Made by a program: the position numbers and the translations under genes. A stretch of DNA of 64,000 nt, from contig CAVVVW010000008.1 in assembly GCA_963751775.1 (NCBI GenBank), forward strand, positions 248,001-312,000. Direction: 5' to 3'. Under the pieces are notes generated by a model that searched no databases, was not told the DNA's origin, and saw nothing but the letters and a program-made list of their open reading frames with translations. The DNA comes from CADEEN01 sp963751775. GTDB taxonomy: Bacteria; Pseudomonadota; Gammaproteobacteria; Burkholderiales; Burkholderiaceae_C. Below are positions 1-9,431 of the stretch, piece after piece (the stretch's first letter is position 1; each line of letters starts with the position of its first letter).

Positions 1-83
1 AGGCACTGCAAGAGCGGCGCCTGCGTGCGGGTACAACGCCCCAGTCTGCACCGGGGCTGACCGCTTCACATCGCTTTACAGAT

Positions 84-626
84 TCAATCGTCGACCGACT
101 GCGCCGGGTCGAGATCGGGGAACAGCACGCTGGTGAAGCCGAACTGCGTCAGGTCGCGCATGCGGGTCGGGTACAAGCGGCCGATCAGGTGGTCGACCTC
201 GTGCTGCACCACGCGAGCGTGAAATCCTTCCGCCTCGCGCTCGATCGGCTGGCCCTTCGGGTCGACGCCGCGGTAGCGGATGCGCGAGAAGCGCGGCACC
301 AGGCCGCGCAGGCCAGGCACCGACAGGCAGCCCTCCCAGCCCTCCTCCTCGTCGTTGCCCAGCGGCAGGATCAGCGGGTTGATGAGCACCGTTCGTGGCA
401 CCGGCGGCGCGTCGGGGTAGCGCACGTTGGACGCGAAGCCGAAGATCACCAACTGCAGGTTCTCGCCGATCTGCGGCGCCGCGAGTCCGGCCCCGTCGGC
501 TGCGTGCATGGTGTCGAACATGTCGGCGATCAGGGCGTGCAGCGCGGGCGTGTCGAAGGCGCGAACCGGTTCGGCCATGCGCAGCAGGCGGGGATCGCCC
601 ATCTTCAGAATTTCGCGAATCGTCAT
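84..626 (-). CDS. def: Peptide deformylase
   Basis: Removes the N-formyl group from nascent proteins in the cytoplasm. The 180-residue product has all three deformylase motifs in order: GAGLAAPQIG (motif 1), EGCLSVPG (motif 2, metal-ligand Cys) and QHEVDHLIG (motif 3, the HExxH metal site). The frame is open upstream to position 800, but family alignment favours the ATG at 626 (MTIREIL), which gives the normal family length. It lies 79 bp downstream of the ROK kinase on the same strand. No frameshift is seen. Confidence 0.96.
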   Translation of the reverse strand: MTIREILKMGDPRLLRMAEPVRAFDTPALHALIADMFDTMHAADGAGLAAPQIGENLQLVIFGFASNVRYPDAPPVPRTVLINPLILPLGNDEEEGWEGCLSVPGLRGLVPRFSRIRYRGVDPKGQPIEREAEGFHARVVQHEVDHLIGRLYPTRMRDLTQFGFTSVLFPDLDPAQSVDD

Positions 627-705
627 CGTTCGGCACTCCGGTGCTGCAATGCGATTGTCGCGCAAGGACCCATCGCTGCCGAGACCGGCCAAGCCGCCAG
701 CGCGA

Positions 706-1620
706 TCATGCGCGCCACAACCAGGCCGCGCCGCGCACGCCCGACGAATCGCCGTGCACCGCGGCGCGCAACGGCGTGGTGACCACATCGGAAAAGACAT
801 GTGGCGCGCAGCGCTGCGGCACGATGTCGTACAAGGCCGTGATGTTGCTCAAGCCACCACCGAGCACGATGACATCGGGATCGAGCAGATTGATGACCTG
901 CGCCAGCGCGCGCGCCAGGCGTTCGGCATAGCGATCCAGCGTGTCCTGCGCGGTTGCGTCACCACTGCGCGCTGCGCTGGCGATCGCCCGCGCATCGAGC
1001 ATCGCGCCGCCGTGCCGCAGGTGATCGGCCGCCAGGCCGGGGCCGCTGAGCACGGTTTCGACGCAGGCGCCGCGACCGCACCAGCAATGCGTCGCCGGCG
1101 CGCCGCGGTCTTCGCTCAGGCGCGGCGCGGGGTTGTGCCCCCACTCACCGGCGATGCCGTGCGCGCCGGCCCAGGCCTGGCCCTTGAACGCGATGCCCGC
1201 GCCCACGCCGGTGCCGAGGATCGCGGCAAAGACCATGCGCGCGCCGGCCCCGGCGCCGTCGACCGCCTCGCTGACGGCCAGGCAATTGGCGTCGTTTTCG
1301 ATGCGCACCGGGCGCGCGAGCACCCGCGCCAGGTCGCGGTCCAGGGCGCGGCCGTTGAGCGCGATCGTGTTGGCGCCCTTGACCAGCCCGGTGGCGGGCG
1401 AGACGCAGCCGGGAATGCCGACGCCGAGCGGCAAGCCCCGCACGCCGAGCTGGGCTTCGGCGCGATGGATCAGGTCACCGGCAGTCCACAGCAACGCGTC
1501 GTAGCCGCCCGCCGGCGTGGCCACGCGCTCGCGCAGCAGGAAGCGGCCGTCGTCAGGCGCCAATGCGGCGACTTCGATCTTCGTGCCGCCGACGTCGAGG
1601 CCGAGCAGGGGTTGGTTCAT
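706..1620 (-). CDS. ROK-family sugar kinase (fructokinase-like)
   Basis: ATP-dependent hexose kinase of the ROK family, 304 residues. The N-terminus carries the phosphate-binding LGLDVGGTKIE motif. The middle has GTGVGAGI and an EWGHNP segment. The zinc motif CWCGRGACVE is the hallmark of Mak/NagK/GlcK-type ROK proteins, and VIVLGGGLS is the adenosine motif. The absence of an N-terminal DNA-binding domain argues for an enzyme rather than a NagC/XylR-type repressor. The substrate (fructose, glucose, mannose or GlcNAc) cannot be told from sequence. Its ATG overlaps the ligA stop (ATGA), so it probably belongs to the smc-zipA-ligA transcription unit. Confidence 0.9.
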   Translation of the reverse strand: MNQPLLGLDVGGTKIEVAALAPDDGRFLLRERVATPAGGYDALLWTAGDLIHRAEAQLGVRGLPLGVGIPGCVSPATGLVKGANTIALNGRALDRDLARVLARPVRIENDANCLAVSEAVDGAGAGARMVFAAILGTGVGAGIAFKGQAWAGAHGIAGEWGHNPAPRLSEDRGAPATHCWCGRGACVETVLSGPGLAADHLRHGGAMLDARAIASAARSGDATAQDTLDRYAERLARALAQVINLLDPDVIVLGGGLSNITALYDIVPQRCAPHVFSDVVTTPLRAAVHGDSSGVRGAAWLWRA

Positions 1621-3664
1621 GGTGCTGCAAGCATCGCACGCAATGCCTCCTCGTCGATCACGGTCACGCCGAGCGCACGCGCCTTGTCGAGCTTGTTGCC
1701 GGCTTCTTCACCGGCGACGACGAAGTGCGTCTTCTTCGATACCGAGCCGGCGACCTTGCCGCCCGCAGCCTCGATCATCGCCTTGGCCTCTTCACGCGAA
1801 AGCGCGGGTAGCGTGCCGGTGAGCACGAAAGTCTGGCCGGCCAGCGGCTGCGGCCCGTGATCGGCACTGCCGGCGTGCTCGGGCCAGGTGATGCCGACCG
1901 CGCGCAACTGCTCGAGCACTTCGCGGTTGTGTGCCTGGGCGAAGAAGGTATGGATGCTTTGCGCAACCACCGGGCCGACGTCGTCGACCGCCAGCAATTG
2001 TTCGACGCTGGCGTTCATCAGCCGCTCGAGGGCGCCGAAGTGCCGGGCCAGATCCTTGGCCGTGGTCTCGCCGACATGGCGAATGCCGAGGGCGTAGAGG
2101 AACCGCGCCAGCGTGGTGTGCCGGCTCTTGGCGAGCGCCGCCAGCAGGTTGGCCGCGCTCTTGTCGGCCATGCGCTCGAGCGCCGCCAGTGCGCCCGCGT
2201 CGAGCCGATACAGCTCGGGCAGCGTGCGGATCACGCCGCCGTCGACCAGTTGTTCGACCAGCTTGTCGCCCAGGCCCTCGATGTCCATCGCCCGCCGGCC
2301 GGCGAAGTGCAGGATCGCCTGCTTGCGTTGCGCGGCACAGAACAGGCCGCCGCTGCAACGGTGGTCGATGCCACCCTTTTCGCGCACCACGGCGCTGCCG
2401 CAGACCGGGCATTGGCGCGGCATGCGAAAGTTGGGCACGTAGCCGTCGCGCCGGCCCGCGACGCGGCCGACGACTTCCGGAATCACGTCGCCGGCACGAC
2501 GCACGATCACGGTGTCGCCGACGCGCACGCCCTTTCTGCGCAGCTCGAAGACGTTGTGCAGCGTGGCGTTGCTGACCGTCGTGCCGCCGACGAAGACCGG
2601 CTCGAGCTTGGCCACCGGCGTCAGCTTGCCGGTGCGGCCGACCTGGATTTCGATGCCGTTCAGGCGCGTGTGTTGCTCCTGCGCCGGGTACTTGTGCGCC
2701 ACCGCCCAGCGCGGCTCGCGCGAGACGAAGCCAAGCTGCTCCTGCAGGGCTGCGGCTATCGACCTTGTAGACCACGCCGTCGATGTCGAACGGCAAGGCG
2801 TCACGCCGCTCGGCGATGCGCCGGTGGAACTCGACCAGGCCCGACACACCCTGCACCACGCGGCGCTCATGGTTGACCGGCAGCCCCATCGCGGCCAGCG
2901 CGTCGAGCACGCGCGCTGTGCGTGGCCGGCACGGCCCAGCCCTGCACCTCGCCCAGGCCATAGGCGAAGAAGCTCAGCGGCCGCTGTGCGGCGATCGCCG
3001 GATCGAGTTGGCGCACCGCGCCGGCGGCGGCATTGCGCGGATTGACGAACGTCTTCTCGCCCTTTTCGCGCTGGCGCGCGTTCAGTGCCTCGAAGTCGTC
3101 GCGGCGCAGGTAGACCTCGCCGCGCACTTCGAGCACCGCGGCCTCGCAGGCGATCAGGCGCAAGGGAATCGCACCGATGGTGCGGATGTTCTGCGTCACG
3201 TCTTCGCCGGTCTCGCCATCGCCGCGGGTCGCCGCCTGCACCAGCACCCCGCGCTCGTAGCGCAGGCTGATGGCCAGGCCGTCGAACTTGAGCTCGCAGG
3301 TGTAGGCGAGGGGCGGCGCTTCCGGCCCGAGCCCGAGTTCGCGGCGCACGCGGGCGTCGAAGGCCTCGGCGCCGCCCGCGGTGGTGTCGGTCTCGGTGCG
3401 GATCGACAGCATCGGCAGCGCATGGCGCACCGGTGCGAAGCCGGCGAGCACGCGGCCGATCACGCGTTGCGTCGGCGAATCGGCGCTCAGCAGCTCGGGA
3501 TGCGCGGCCTCGATCGCCTGCAACTCCTGGAACAGCTTGTCGTACTCGGCGTCGGCGATCTCCGGCGCGTCGAGCACGTAATAGCGATGGGCGTGATGGT
3601 TGAGCTGCGTGCGCAACGCGGCCGCACGCGCTGCCGGGTCGATCGATGCCCGCTGGGCCGACAT
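1617..3664 (-). CDS. ligA: NAD-dependent DNA ligase (two apparent frameshifts)
   Basis: Seals nicks during replication and repair, using NAD+. The N-terminal adenylation domain has YTCELKFDG (the KxDG catalytic lysine) and the HHAHRYYVLD region that binds NMN. The C-terminal half has the zinc finger (CPVCGSAVVREKGG...HRCSGGLFC), helix-hairpin-helix repeats and a BRCT domain ending at 1617. The reading frame changes twice, near 2925 (after EVQGWAVPATHSAR) and near 2757 (after VVYKVDS). Conserved ligase sequence continues in another frame each time. LigA is essential, so these are most likely sequencing indels. The start ATG at 3664 lies 10 bp after zipA. Confidence 0.93.
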
Positions 3665-3674
3665 GCCGGCCTGC

Positions 3675-4709
3675 CTACTGGAACAAGCGCCGCGCCACCG
3701 CCGTTCCGGCGGCCATGTCGTGCGACTCGAGGGCGCGGTAGAGCTTGTTCAATTCGTCGGCAATCGACGCGAAATGCTGCAGCGTCAGCGGACGGCCTTC
3801 GTCGTCGACGGCGCTGGCGTCCATGTCGTCGACCAGCGCGTTGATGGCCTGGTGCCAGGCGGCGAACGGCTCGACCTCTTGCGGCGTTTGCGCCACGTCG
3901 AGCACCAGGCTGAGTTCGCGCACCGGCGCCGACGCGGGATCGTCGGCCAACGCGGCCTGGGCGTCGAAGGCCAGCACCAGCACCGGCGGCGCCCCGTCCT
4001 CCGCCGCAGGCAGGACCAGGCGGCCGGCCGTCGCACCAGGCACGAAACCGTGGCGCGCCGCGCATTGCTGGATATAGCCCACCGACCAGGCCGCCGAATT
4101 GGCGCGCAGCCGCACCGACAGCGTGGCGTCGTGCGGGCTGGCAAAGGCATCGAGTTCGCGCGCTCGCGCCACCACGTCGAGCATGTCGGGAAAGTCGGCA
4201 ACGGCACCGATGGCGTCGGCCATCGCCTGCAGCTTCTGCACGAACTCGGAGTATTCGATCTCGTTCAGTGCGCCGCTGCGATTGGCCAGTTGCACGCCGG
4301 CCTGCAGTTCGCCATAGCGTTGGCCCAGCGACACGGGTTCCCACTCGCCACTGGCGGCGTTCAGGCCCTCGATCTGGAACGGCTTGCTGCCGGCGCGGCG
4401 CGACGCCGGCAGATGCGCCAGCAACATCTCGCCGCTGACGGGGGCCTCGAGCGCCAGCGTGGCAATCGCATCGATCAAGGCGTCGATGCGCGCGCCGCTG
4501 CGGCGCGCGATCGCGGGCAGCACGGGCGCGGCGACACCGGCCGCAGCCGGCAGCACGCCGAACGACGGTTCGACGCGTTCGGGCCCGGCCGTCGCCGCTT
4601 CGGGCTCTGCCCGCCGCGGCAGGGCCCGGCGCGTGCTCCACAAGCCGTGCCCGGCCAGAACCGCCAGCAGCGCGACGGCAACCAGGATCAGCGCCGTCGT
4701 CAGGCTCAC
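3675..4709 (-). CDS. zipA: Cell division protein ZipA
   Basis: Inner-membrane anchor that tethers FtsZ to the membrane and stabilises the Z ring. The 344-residue product has one N-terminal transmembrane helix (about residues 3-22, SLTTALILVAVALLAVLAG), a basic then Pro/Ala-rich linker, and a C-terminal FtsZ-binding domain (about 200-344) ending RRLFQ. No ATG fits the frame: the ATG at 4756 hits a stop after 16 codons. A GTG at 4709 directly before the membrane helix is the best start. It sits 47 bp after smc and 10 bp before ligA, the usual betaproteobacterial order smc-zipA-ligA. Confidence 0.88.
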   Translation of the reverse strand: MSLTTALILVAVALLAVLAGHGLWSTRRALPRRAEPEAATAGPERVEPSFGVLPAAAGVAAPVLPAIARRSGARIDALIDAIATLALEAPVSGEMLLAHLPASRRAGSKPFQIEGLNAASGEWEPVSLGQRYGELQAGVQLANRSGALNEIEYSEFVQKLQAMADAIGAVADFPDMLDVVARARELDAFASPHDATLSVRLRANSAAWSVGYIQQCAARHGFVPGATAGRLVLPAAEDGAPPVLVLAFDAQAALADDPASAPVRELSLVLDVAQTPQEVEPFAAWHQAINALVDDMDASAVDDEGRPLTLQHFASIADELNKLYRALESHDMAAGTAVARRLFQ

Positions 4710-4756
4710 GGCCGCGACCCCGTGCTGGCTGAGCGAGGCTGGCGCGGCGCGGTCAT

Positions 4757-7700
4757 TCAGGCCGCCTCGGCCAATGTGACCGCCGTGTCCATGTCCACGG
4801 CCACGATGCGCGAGACGCCCTGCTCCTGCATCGTCACGCCGATCAGCTGACGCGCCATTTCCATCGCGATCTTGTTGTGGCTGATGAAGAGGAACTGGGT
4901 GGCCTGGCTCATCTCGGTGACGAGTTTGGCATACCGCTCGGTGTTGGCGTCGTCGAGCGGCGCATCGACTTCGTCGAGCAGGCAGAACGGCGCCGGGTTC
5001 AACTCGAAGATCGCGAACACCAGCGCGATCGCGGTCAGTGCCTTCTCGCCGCCCGACAGCAGGTGGATGGTGCTGTTCTTCTTGCCCGGTGGCTGCGCCA
5101 TGACCTGCACGCCGGCATCGAGGATCTCGTCGCCGGTCATGACCAGGCGCGCGGTGCCGCCACCGAACAGGGTCGGGAACATGCGGCCGAAATGTTCGTT
5201 GACCTGGTTGAAGGTCTGCGCCAGCAACTCGCGGGTTTCGAGGTCGATCTTGTGGATCGCGCCTTCGAGGGTCGCGATCGCCTCGGCCAGGTCGGCGTTC
5301 TGCGCGTCGAGGAAGGTCTTTCGCTCGCGTGCACTGGTCAGCTCCTCGAGCGCCGCCATGTTGACGGCGCCCAGGGCGGCGATGTCGTGCTGGATGCGGT
5401 CGATTTCGCCCTGCAGGCCCTGCAGCTTGACACCTGCGTCGCCAATCGACTGCTCCAATGCGGCCAGATCGACCGCTGCCGCGCTGAGTTGCTCGAGGTA
5501 TTGGGCGCCGCCCAGCGACGCGGCCTGCTGTTCGAGCTGCAGCTTGGTGATCCGCTCGCGCAGCGGCTCCAGGCTGCGCTCCGCAGTCAGGCGCTGCTCG
5601 TCGAGTGCGCGCAGCTTGGCCGTCAGGTCGTCGTACTGGCTGCGTTGCGCGGCCAGCGCGGCCTCGCGCTCGAGCTTCACGGCCAGCGCGGCCTGCAAGC
5701 CCGGCCTGCGCCACCGCGTCGTCGAGCGCGCCCAGATCGGCACTGATCTGCGCCGCCGCCTGTGCGTTGGCCGCCACCTGCTCGGCCGCGGTATCGATGG
5801 CGCGCTGCAACTCGGCGCGGCGCGCAGCCAGCGTGCGCGACTCGAACTGCGCTTCCTGCGCCTGGCGTTCCAGTGCGCGGCCCACGTCGCGTGCGGCCGC
5901 CAGCGCGCTGCTCGGCAGCGATCACCGCCTCGTCGAGTTCGGCATGCCGCTCCTGGGTCGCAGCCAACTGGGCGTCGCATTCCTCGAAACGGGCTTCGCC
6001 GCCGGCACGCCGCTCGGCCAGGACTCGCAGCCGCGCGTCGATCTCGGTCACCTCGTCGTCGAGCTGGCTGCCGCGCGCCTGCGTGGCCGCGGCCAGCTGC
6101 GTCAGCCGCATCAGCTCGACCTGCATCTGGTGCGCACGGGTTTGCGCGTCGCCGGCTTCCCGGCGCACACGGGCCAGCTGCATCGATGCTTCGGTGTAGG
6201 CCGCCTCGGCGCGTACCAGCGCACTGCGGGCTTCGTCGGCAATCAGGGACTGGGCCCGCTGCTGGCGTTCGAGATTCTCGATTTCCTGCGCCCGAGCCAG
6301 CATGCCGGCCTGCTCGCTGTCAGGGGCGTAGAAGGCAACGGCAAACTGCGACACCGCGTGGCCGTCGCGGGTCATGATGACCTCGCCGTGCGTCAGCGAG
6401 CCACGCGCGGCGAGTGCCTCGTCGAGGCTGGCCGCGGTATAGACGCCTTCGAGCCAATCGTTGAGCAGCGCCTTCAGGCCGGCGTCGCCCAGACGCAGCA
6501 GATCCGACAGCCGGGCCAGCGCCTGGTGCGTGTTGGCGATCGCCGCAACCGGCTTGGTGTAGAAGGCCAGCCTGGCCGGTGGCGCATCGCCGGCAAAGGC
6601 GCGCACGCTTTCCAGGCGGCCGACTTCGAGCGCGCTCAGTCGCTCGCGCAACGCCGCCTCGAGCGCAGGCTCCCAACCGGTCTCGATGTGGACCTGGGTC
6701 CACAGGCCATGCAGCCCCTGCAGCCCATGCTTGCCCAGCCAGGGCTTCAACTTGCCTTCGGTCTGGACCTTTTCCTGCAATGCGCGCAATGCGTCGAGCC
6801 GCGCACTGATGTCGGCCTGCTTGCCCGACTCGCGGTTGGCGGCCTCCTGCTGCGTGCGTCGGCCGGCGTCGAGCCTGGGCACCTCGTCGCTGAGCGCTGC
6901 GAGTTGGGCATCGAGCAGCGCATGGGCCTCGACGGCCTGGCCGCTCGACAGCTCGAGCGCCGTCAAGCGCGCGCTGTCGGGTGCGCTGAGGCCCTGGCGC
7001 TCGCCAGCCAGCTTCTCGCGCCGGTCGCGCAGCGAGCGCACTTGCTCGTCGATGTTGCGACTGTCGGCGGCCAGCAACTGGATCTGCTGTTGCACCTCGG
7101 CGACCCGGTCGCGTTGCTCGTTGCTGCGCACCTGCGCGGCACGCAGCGCGTTGTCCAGCGCGGGTTGTTGCTGCGCCTGCATCTGGGCCTGCGCCGCCAG
7201 CCGCGCGGCCTGCTCGTCGGCGGCAGCGATGCGCGCGCCGGCGGCAGTCAGTTCGGCCGCGGCGTCGACGCTGCGCTGCTGCCAGGTGGCGTCCTGGGCC
7301 TTCAATTCGTCCAGGCGTTGCAAGCCGCGCTGCCGGCTCTCGACCACGTAGCGGATGCGCTCCTCGAGCCGGCTGACTTCGAGTGCCGCCTCGGCCAACA
7401 CGCCCTGCGCGCCGTGCAGGTCGTCGCCGGCCTGGTAATGCGCCTGGCGCACGCTTTCCAGGTCGGCCTCGACCTGGCGCAGCTGCGCCATGCGCTCCTC
7501 GAGCGCGGTGGCCGCAGCAGCGGCGGACTTCTTCACGCGCTCTTCTTCCCTGGCCGCGTCGCGGTGCTTGAGAAACCACAGCTGATGCTGCTTGAGCGCG
7601 CCCTCGTCCTGCAGCGCGCGGTATTGCTGCGCCACCACGGCCTGGCCCTCGAGCTTGTCCAGGTTGGCGTTCAGTTCACGCAGGATGTCCTCGACGCGGG

Positions 7701-8274
7701 TGATGTTCTCGCGCGTGTCCTTCAACCGGTTCTCGGTTTCGCGGCGTCGCTCCTTGTACTTCGAGACACCGGCGGCTTCCTCCAGAAACAGGCGCAGTTC
7801 TTCGGGCTTGCTCTCGATGATGCGGCTGATGGTGCCCTGGCCGATGATGGCGTAGGCGCGCGGGCCCAGGCCGGTACCGAGGAACACATCCTGCACGTCG
7901 CGCCGGCGCACCGGCTGGTTGTTGATGTAGTAGCCCGACGAGCCGTCACGCGTCAGCACGCGCTTGACGGCGATTTCGGCAAACGCGTTCCATTGCCCGC
8001 CCGCGCGCGCATCCGCGTTGTCGAACACCAACTCGACGCTGGCCCGGCTGGCCGGCTTTCGCTGGCCCGAGCCGTTGAAGATCACGTCCTGCATCGACTC
8101 GCCGCGCAGCTCGCTGGCCTTGGACTCGCCGAGCACCCAGCGCACCGCATCCATGACGTTGGACTTACCGCAACCGTTGGGCCCGACCACGCCGACCAAC
8201 TGGCCCGGAAGCTCGAACGTGGTGGGGTCGGCGAAGGACTTGAAGCCCGAGAGTTTGATCGAATTCAGGCGCAT
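4757..8274 (-). CDS. smc: Chromosome partition protein Smc (two apparent frameshifts)
   Basis: Condensin ATPase that organises and segregates the chromosome. The intended product is about 1,172 residues, normal for the family. The N-terminal head begins MRLNSIKLSGFKSF with Walker A GPNGCGKSN. Long coiled coils flank a hinge (about the middle, GLWTQVHIETGWEPAL...). The C-terminal head has the signature LSGGEKALTA and Walker B CLLDEVDAPLDD. The frame breaks near 5916 (after AVIAAEQRA) and near 5696 (after AVAQAGL), both in the C-terminal coiled coil, and homologous sequence continues in another frame each time. Given the essential role and intact motifs, sequencing indels are the likely cause. 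Confidence 0.94.
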
Positions 8275-8289
8275 GGGCGGGCCGCAAAG

Positions 8290-8320
8290 GGCAACGGCGA
8301 CGAGAGCCGTCGCCGTTGCC
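8290..8320. promoter_or_regulatory. Perfect 13-bp hairpin in the smc leader
   Basis: GGCAACGGCGACG pairs perfectly with CGTCGCCGTTGCC across a 5-base loop (AGAGC). It lies 16 bp upstream of the smc ATG in the 138-bp divergent region between smc and queF. No T-run follows on either strand, so it is not a classical terminator. It would form in the smc mRNA leader or could be a protein-binding dyad. Function is unknown. Confidence 0.5.
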
Positions 8321-8411
8321 AAGTGATTGATTCGTAAGGTAAAACTCGCTTCGCAAGGGCGTCGCGAAGTGGCCGGATGATAGCATCGCGGCCTCGCGAA
8401 TCCCGCCTTGC

Positions 8412-8876
8412 ATGAGCCGCCCGCCGATGGCCAAACCCACCCCCAAGCAACGCCTTGCACCGGCCACCGCGCCCAGCGCACCGAGCAAGCAACTGCATGT
8501 CTTCGCCAACCCCGCGCCGGGGCGCGACTACACGATTCGCTTCGCCATCGACGAGTTCACCTGCCTGTGCCCACTGACCGGCCAGCCCGACTTCGCGCGT
8601 TTTCGCATTGAGATGGTGTGCGACAAGCTGTGCGTCGAGTTGAAGAGCCTGAAGATGTACTTCTGGAGCTACCGCAACGAAGGCGCGTTCCACGAGAAGG
8701 TGACCAACACCATCCTCGACGACATCGTCTCGGCGACCAGGCCACGCTTTGCGCGCATCGTCGCCGACTGGAACGTGCGTGGCGGCATTCACACCGAGGT
8801 CGTTGCCGAATACCGCAAGAAGGGCTGGACGCCGGCGGCGCGCATCGCGCTGCCGCCGAGCCGCGTCGATGGCTGA
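8412..8876 (+). CDS. queF: NADPH-dependent preQ0 reductase QueF
   Basis: Reduces 7-cyano-7-deazaguanine (preQ0) to preQ1 in the queuosine tRNA-modification pathway. The 154-residue product is the short unimodular type. It has the catalytic-cysteine segment CPLTGQPDFA and the QueF motif ELKSLKMYFWSYRNEGAFHE with its substrate-binding Glu. Two in-frame ATGs (8412 and 8427) are possible and neither has a clear Shine-Dalgarno sequence. The extra N-terminal stretch is low in complexity, so the shorter start is equally likely. It is divergent from smc and its 3' end overlaps the SET-domain gene by 8 bp. Confidence 0.93.
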   Translation: MSRPPMAKPTPKQRLAPATAPSAPSKQLHVFANPAPGRDYTIRFAIDEFTCLCPLTGQPDFARFRIEMVCDKLCVELKSLKMYFWSYRNEGAFHEKVTNTILDDIVSATRPRFARIVADWNVRGGIHTEVVAEYRKKGWTPAARIALPPSRVDG

Positions 8877-9297
8877 CGCGGCGCCGCGGCCGAATTACCA
8901 GAAATTCGCCGTCGACGTCGCGCCCAGCCCGATCGACGGCCAGGGCGCGTTTGCCGCCGAGGCGATCCCGCCCCGGCTGAAGATCGGCGAGATTCGCGGC
9001 CAATCGCTCAGCGTGGCCGACGCACGCATCCGTGCAACGCGGGTCGAGCGCATCATGATCGTCGAGGTTTCGCCGCGCAAGGCGATCGACTTCTCCAAGT
9101 CGGCCGATCCGATGCGGTTCACGAATCACAGCTGCCGGCCCAACGCGCGCCTCTGCATCCGCCAGGGTCGGGTCGAGTTCTTCGCATTGCGCGCCATCGC
9201 GGCGGGCGAAGAGATCACCGTCAACTACGGCGAAACCCATCACAAGGGCAAGCTGGCGTGCCGTTGCGGGGCGCCGGGCTGCGTCGGACGCCTGTAG
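8869..9297 (+). CDS. SET-domain protein-lysine methyltransferase-like protein
   Basis: A 142-residue protein consisting almost only of a SET domain. It shows the AdoMet-site motif FTNHSCRPNA, the GEEITVNYGE catalytic segment, and a post-SET zinc cluster (CRCGAPGCVG) at the C-terminus. SET enzymes transfer methyl groups from AdoMet to protein lysines. The bacterial substrate is unknown. The ATG at 8869 lies inside the last codons of queF, so translation is likely coupled. Small stand-alone SET proteins occur in proteobacteria. Nothing in the sequence tells whether the enzyme acts on a chromosomal, ribosomal or other protein. Confidence 0.85.
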   Translation: MADAAPRPNYQKFAVDVAPSPIDGQGAFAAEAIPPRLKIGEIRGQSLSVADARIRATRVERIMIVEVSPRKAIDFSKSADPMRFTNHSCRPNARLCIRQGRVEFFALRAIAAGEEITVNYGETHHKGKLACRCGAPGCVGRL

Positions 9298-9368
9298 CAG
9301 AGCGCGCTCCGAGATGCGCGCCAGCGCTGGGCGCCGCTGGCGGCCGCCATGCCAGTCTTTCGTTATAT

Positions 9369-9385
9369 CCGACTGATCTAGTCGG
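9369..9385. promoter_or_regulatory. Small dyad upstream of the DUF6502 gene
   Basis: CCGACT-GATCT-AGTCGG forms a perfect 6-bp dyad in the short AT-richer interval before the DUF6502 gene. It is about 40 bp upstream of the larger dyad at 9410-9431. It may be a terminator remnant of the queF-SET unit or a second operator half. Evidence is only the symmetry. Confidence 0.3.
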
Positions 9386-9409
9386 CAAATTGCTTGCGAG
9401 TTTTGCACT

Positions 9410-9431
9410 ATTTGGGCAAAATTTCCCAAAT
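9410..9431. promoter_or_regulatory. AT-rich perfect dyad overlapping the DUF6502 start codon
   Basis: ATTTGGG and CCCAAAT flank an 8-base AAAT-rich centre. The right arm contains the first two bases of the ATG at 9430. This is the most AT-rich stretch in its neighbourhood. Its position over the translation start, ahead of a protein with a winged-helix-like segment, suggests an autoregulatory operator or an RNA hairpin that occludes initiation. This is an inference from symmetry and position only. Confidence 0.45.

Noticed and set aside
5605..8337. A 910-codon open frame on the plus strand opposite smc
   Set aside because: Low-complexity His/Arg/Gln/Ala-rich translation, and the minus strand is plainly smc. 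It is an antisense shadow of G+C-rich codon usage.
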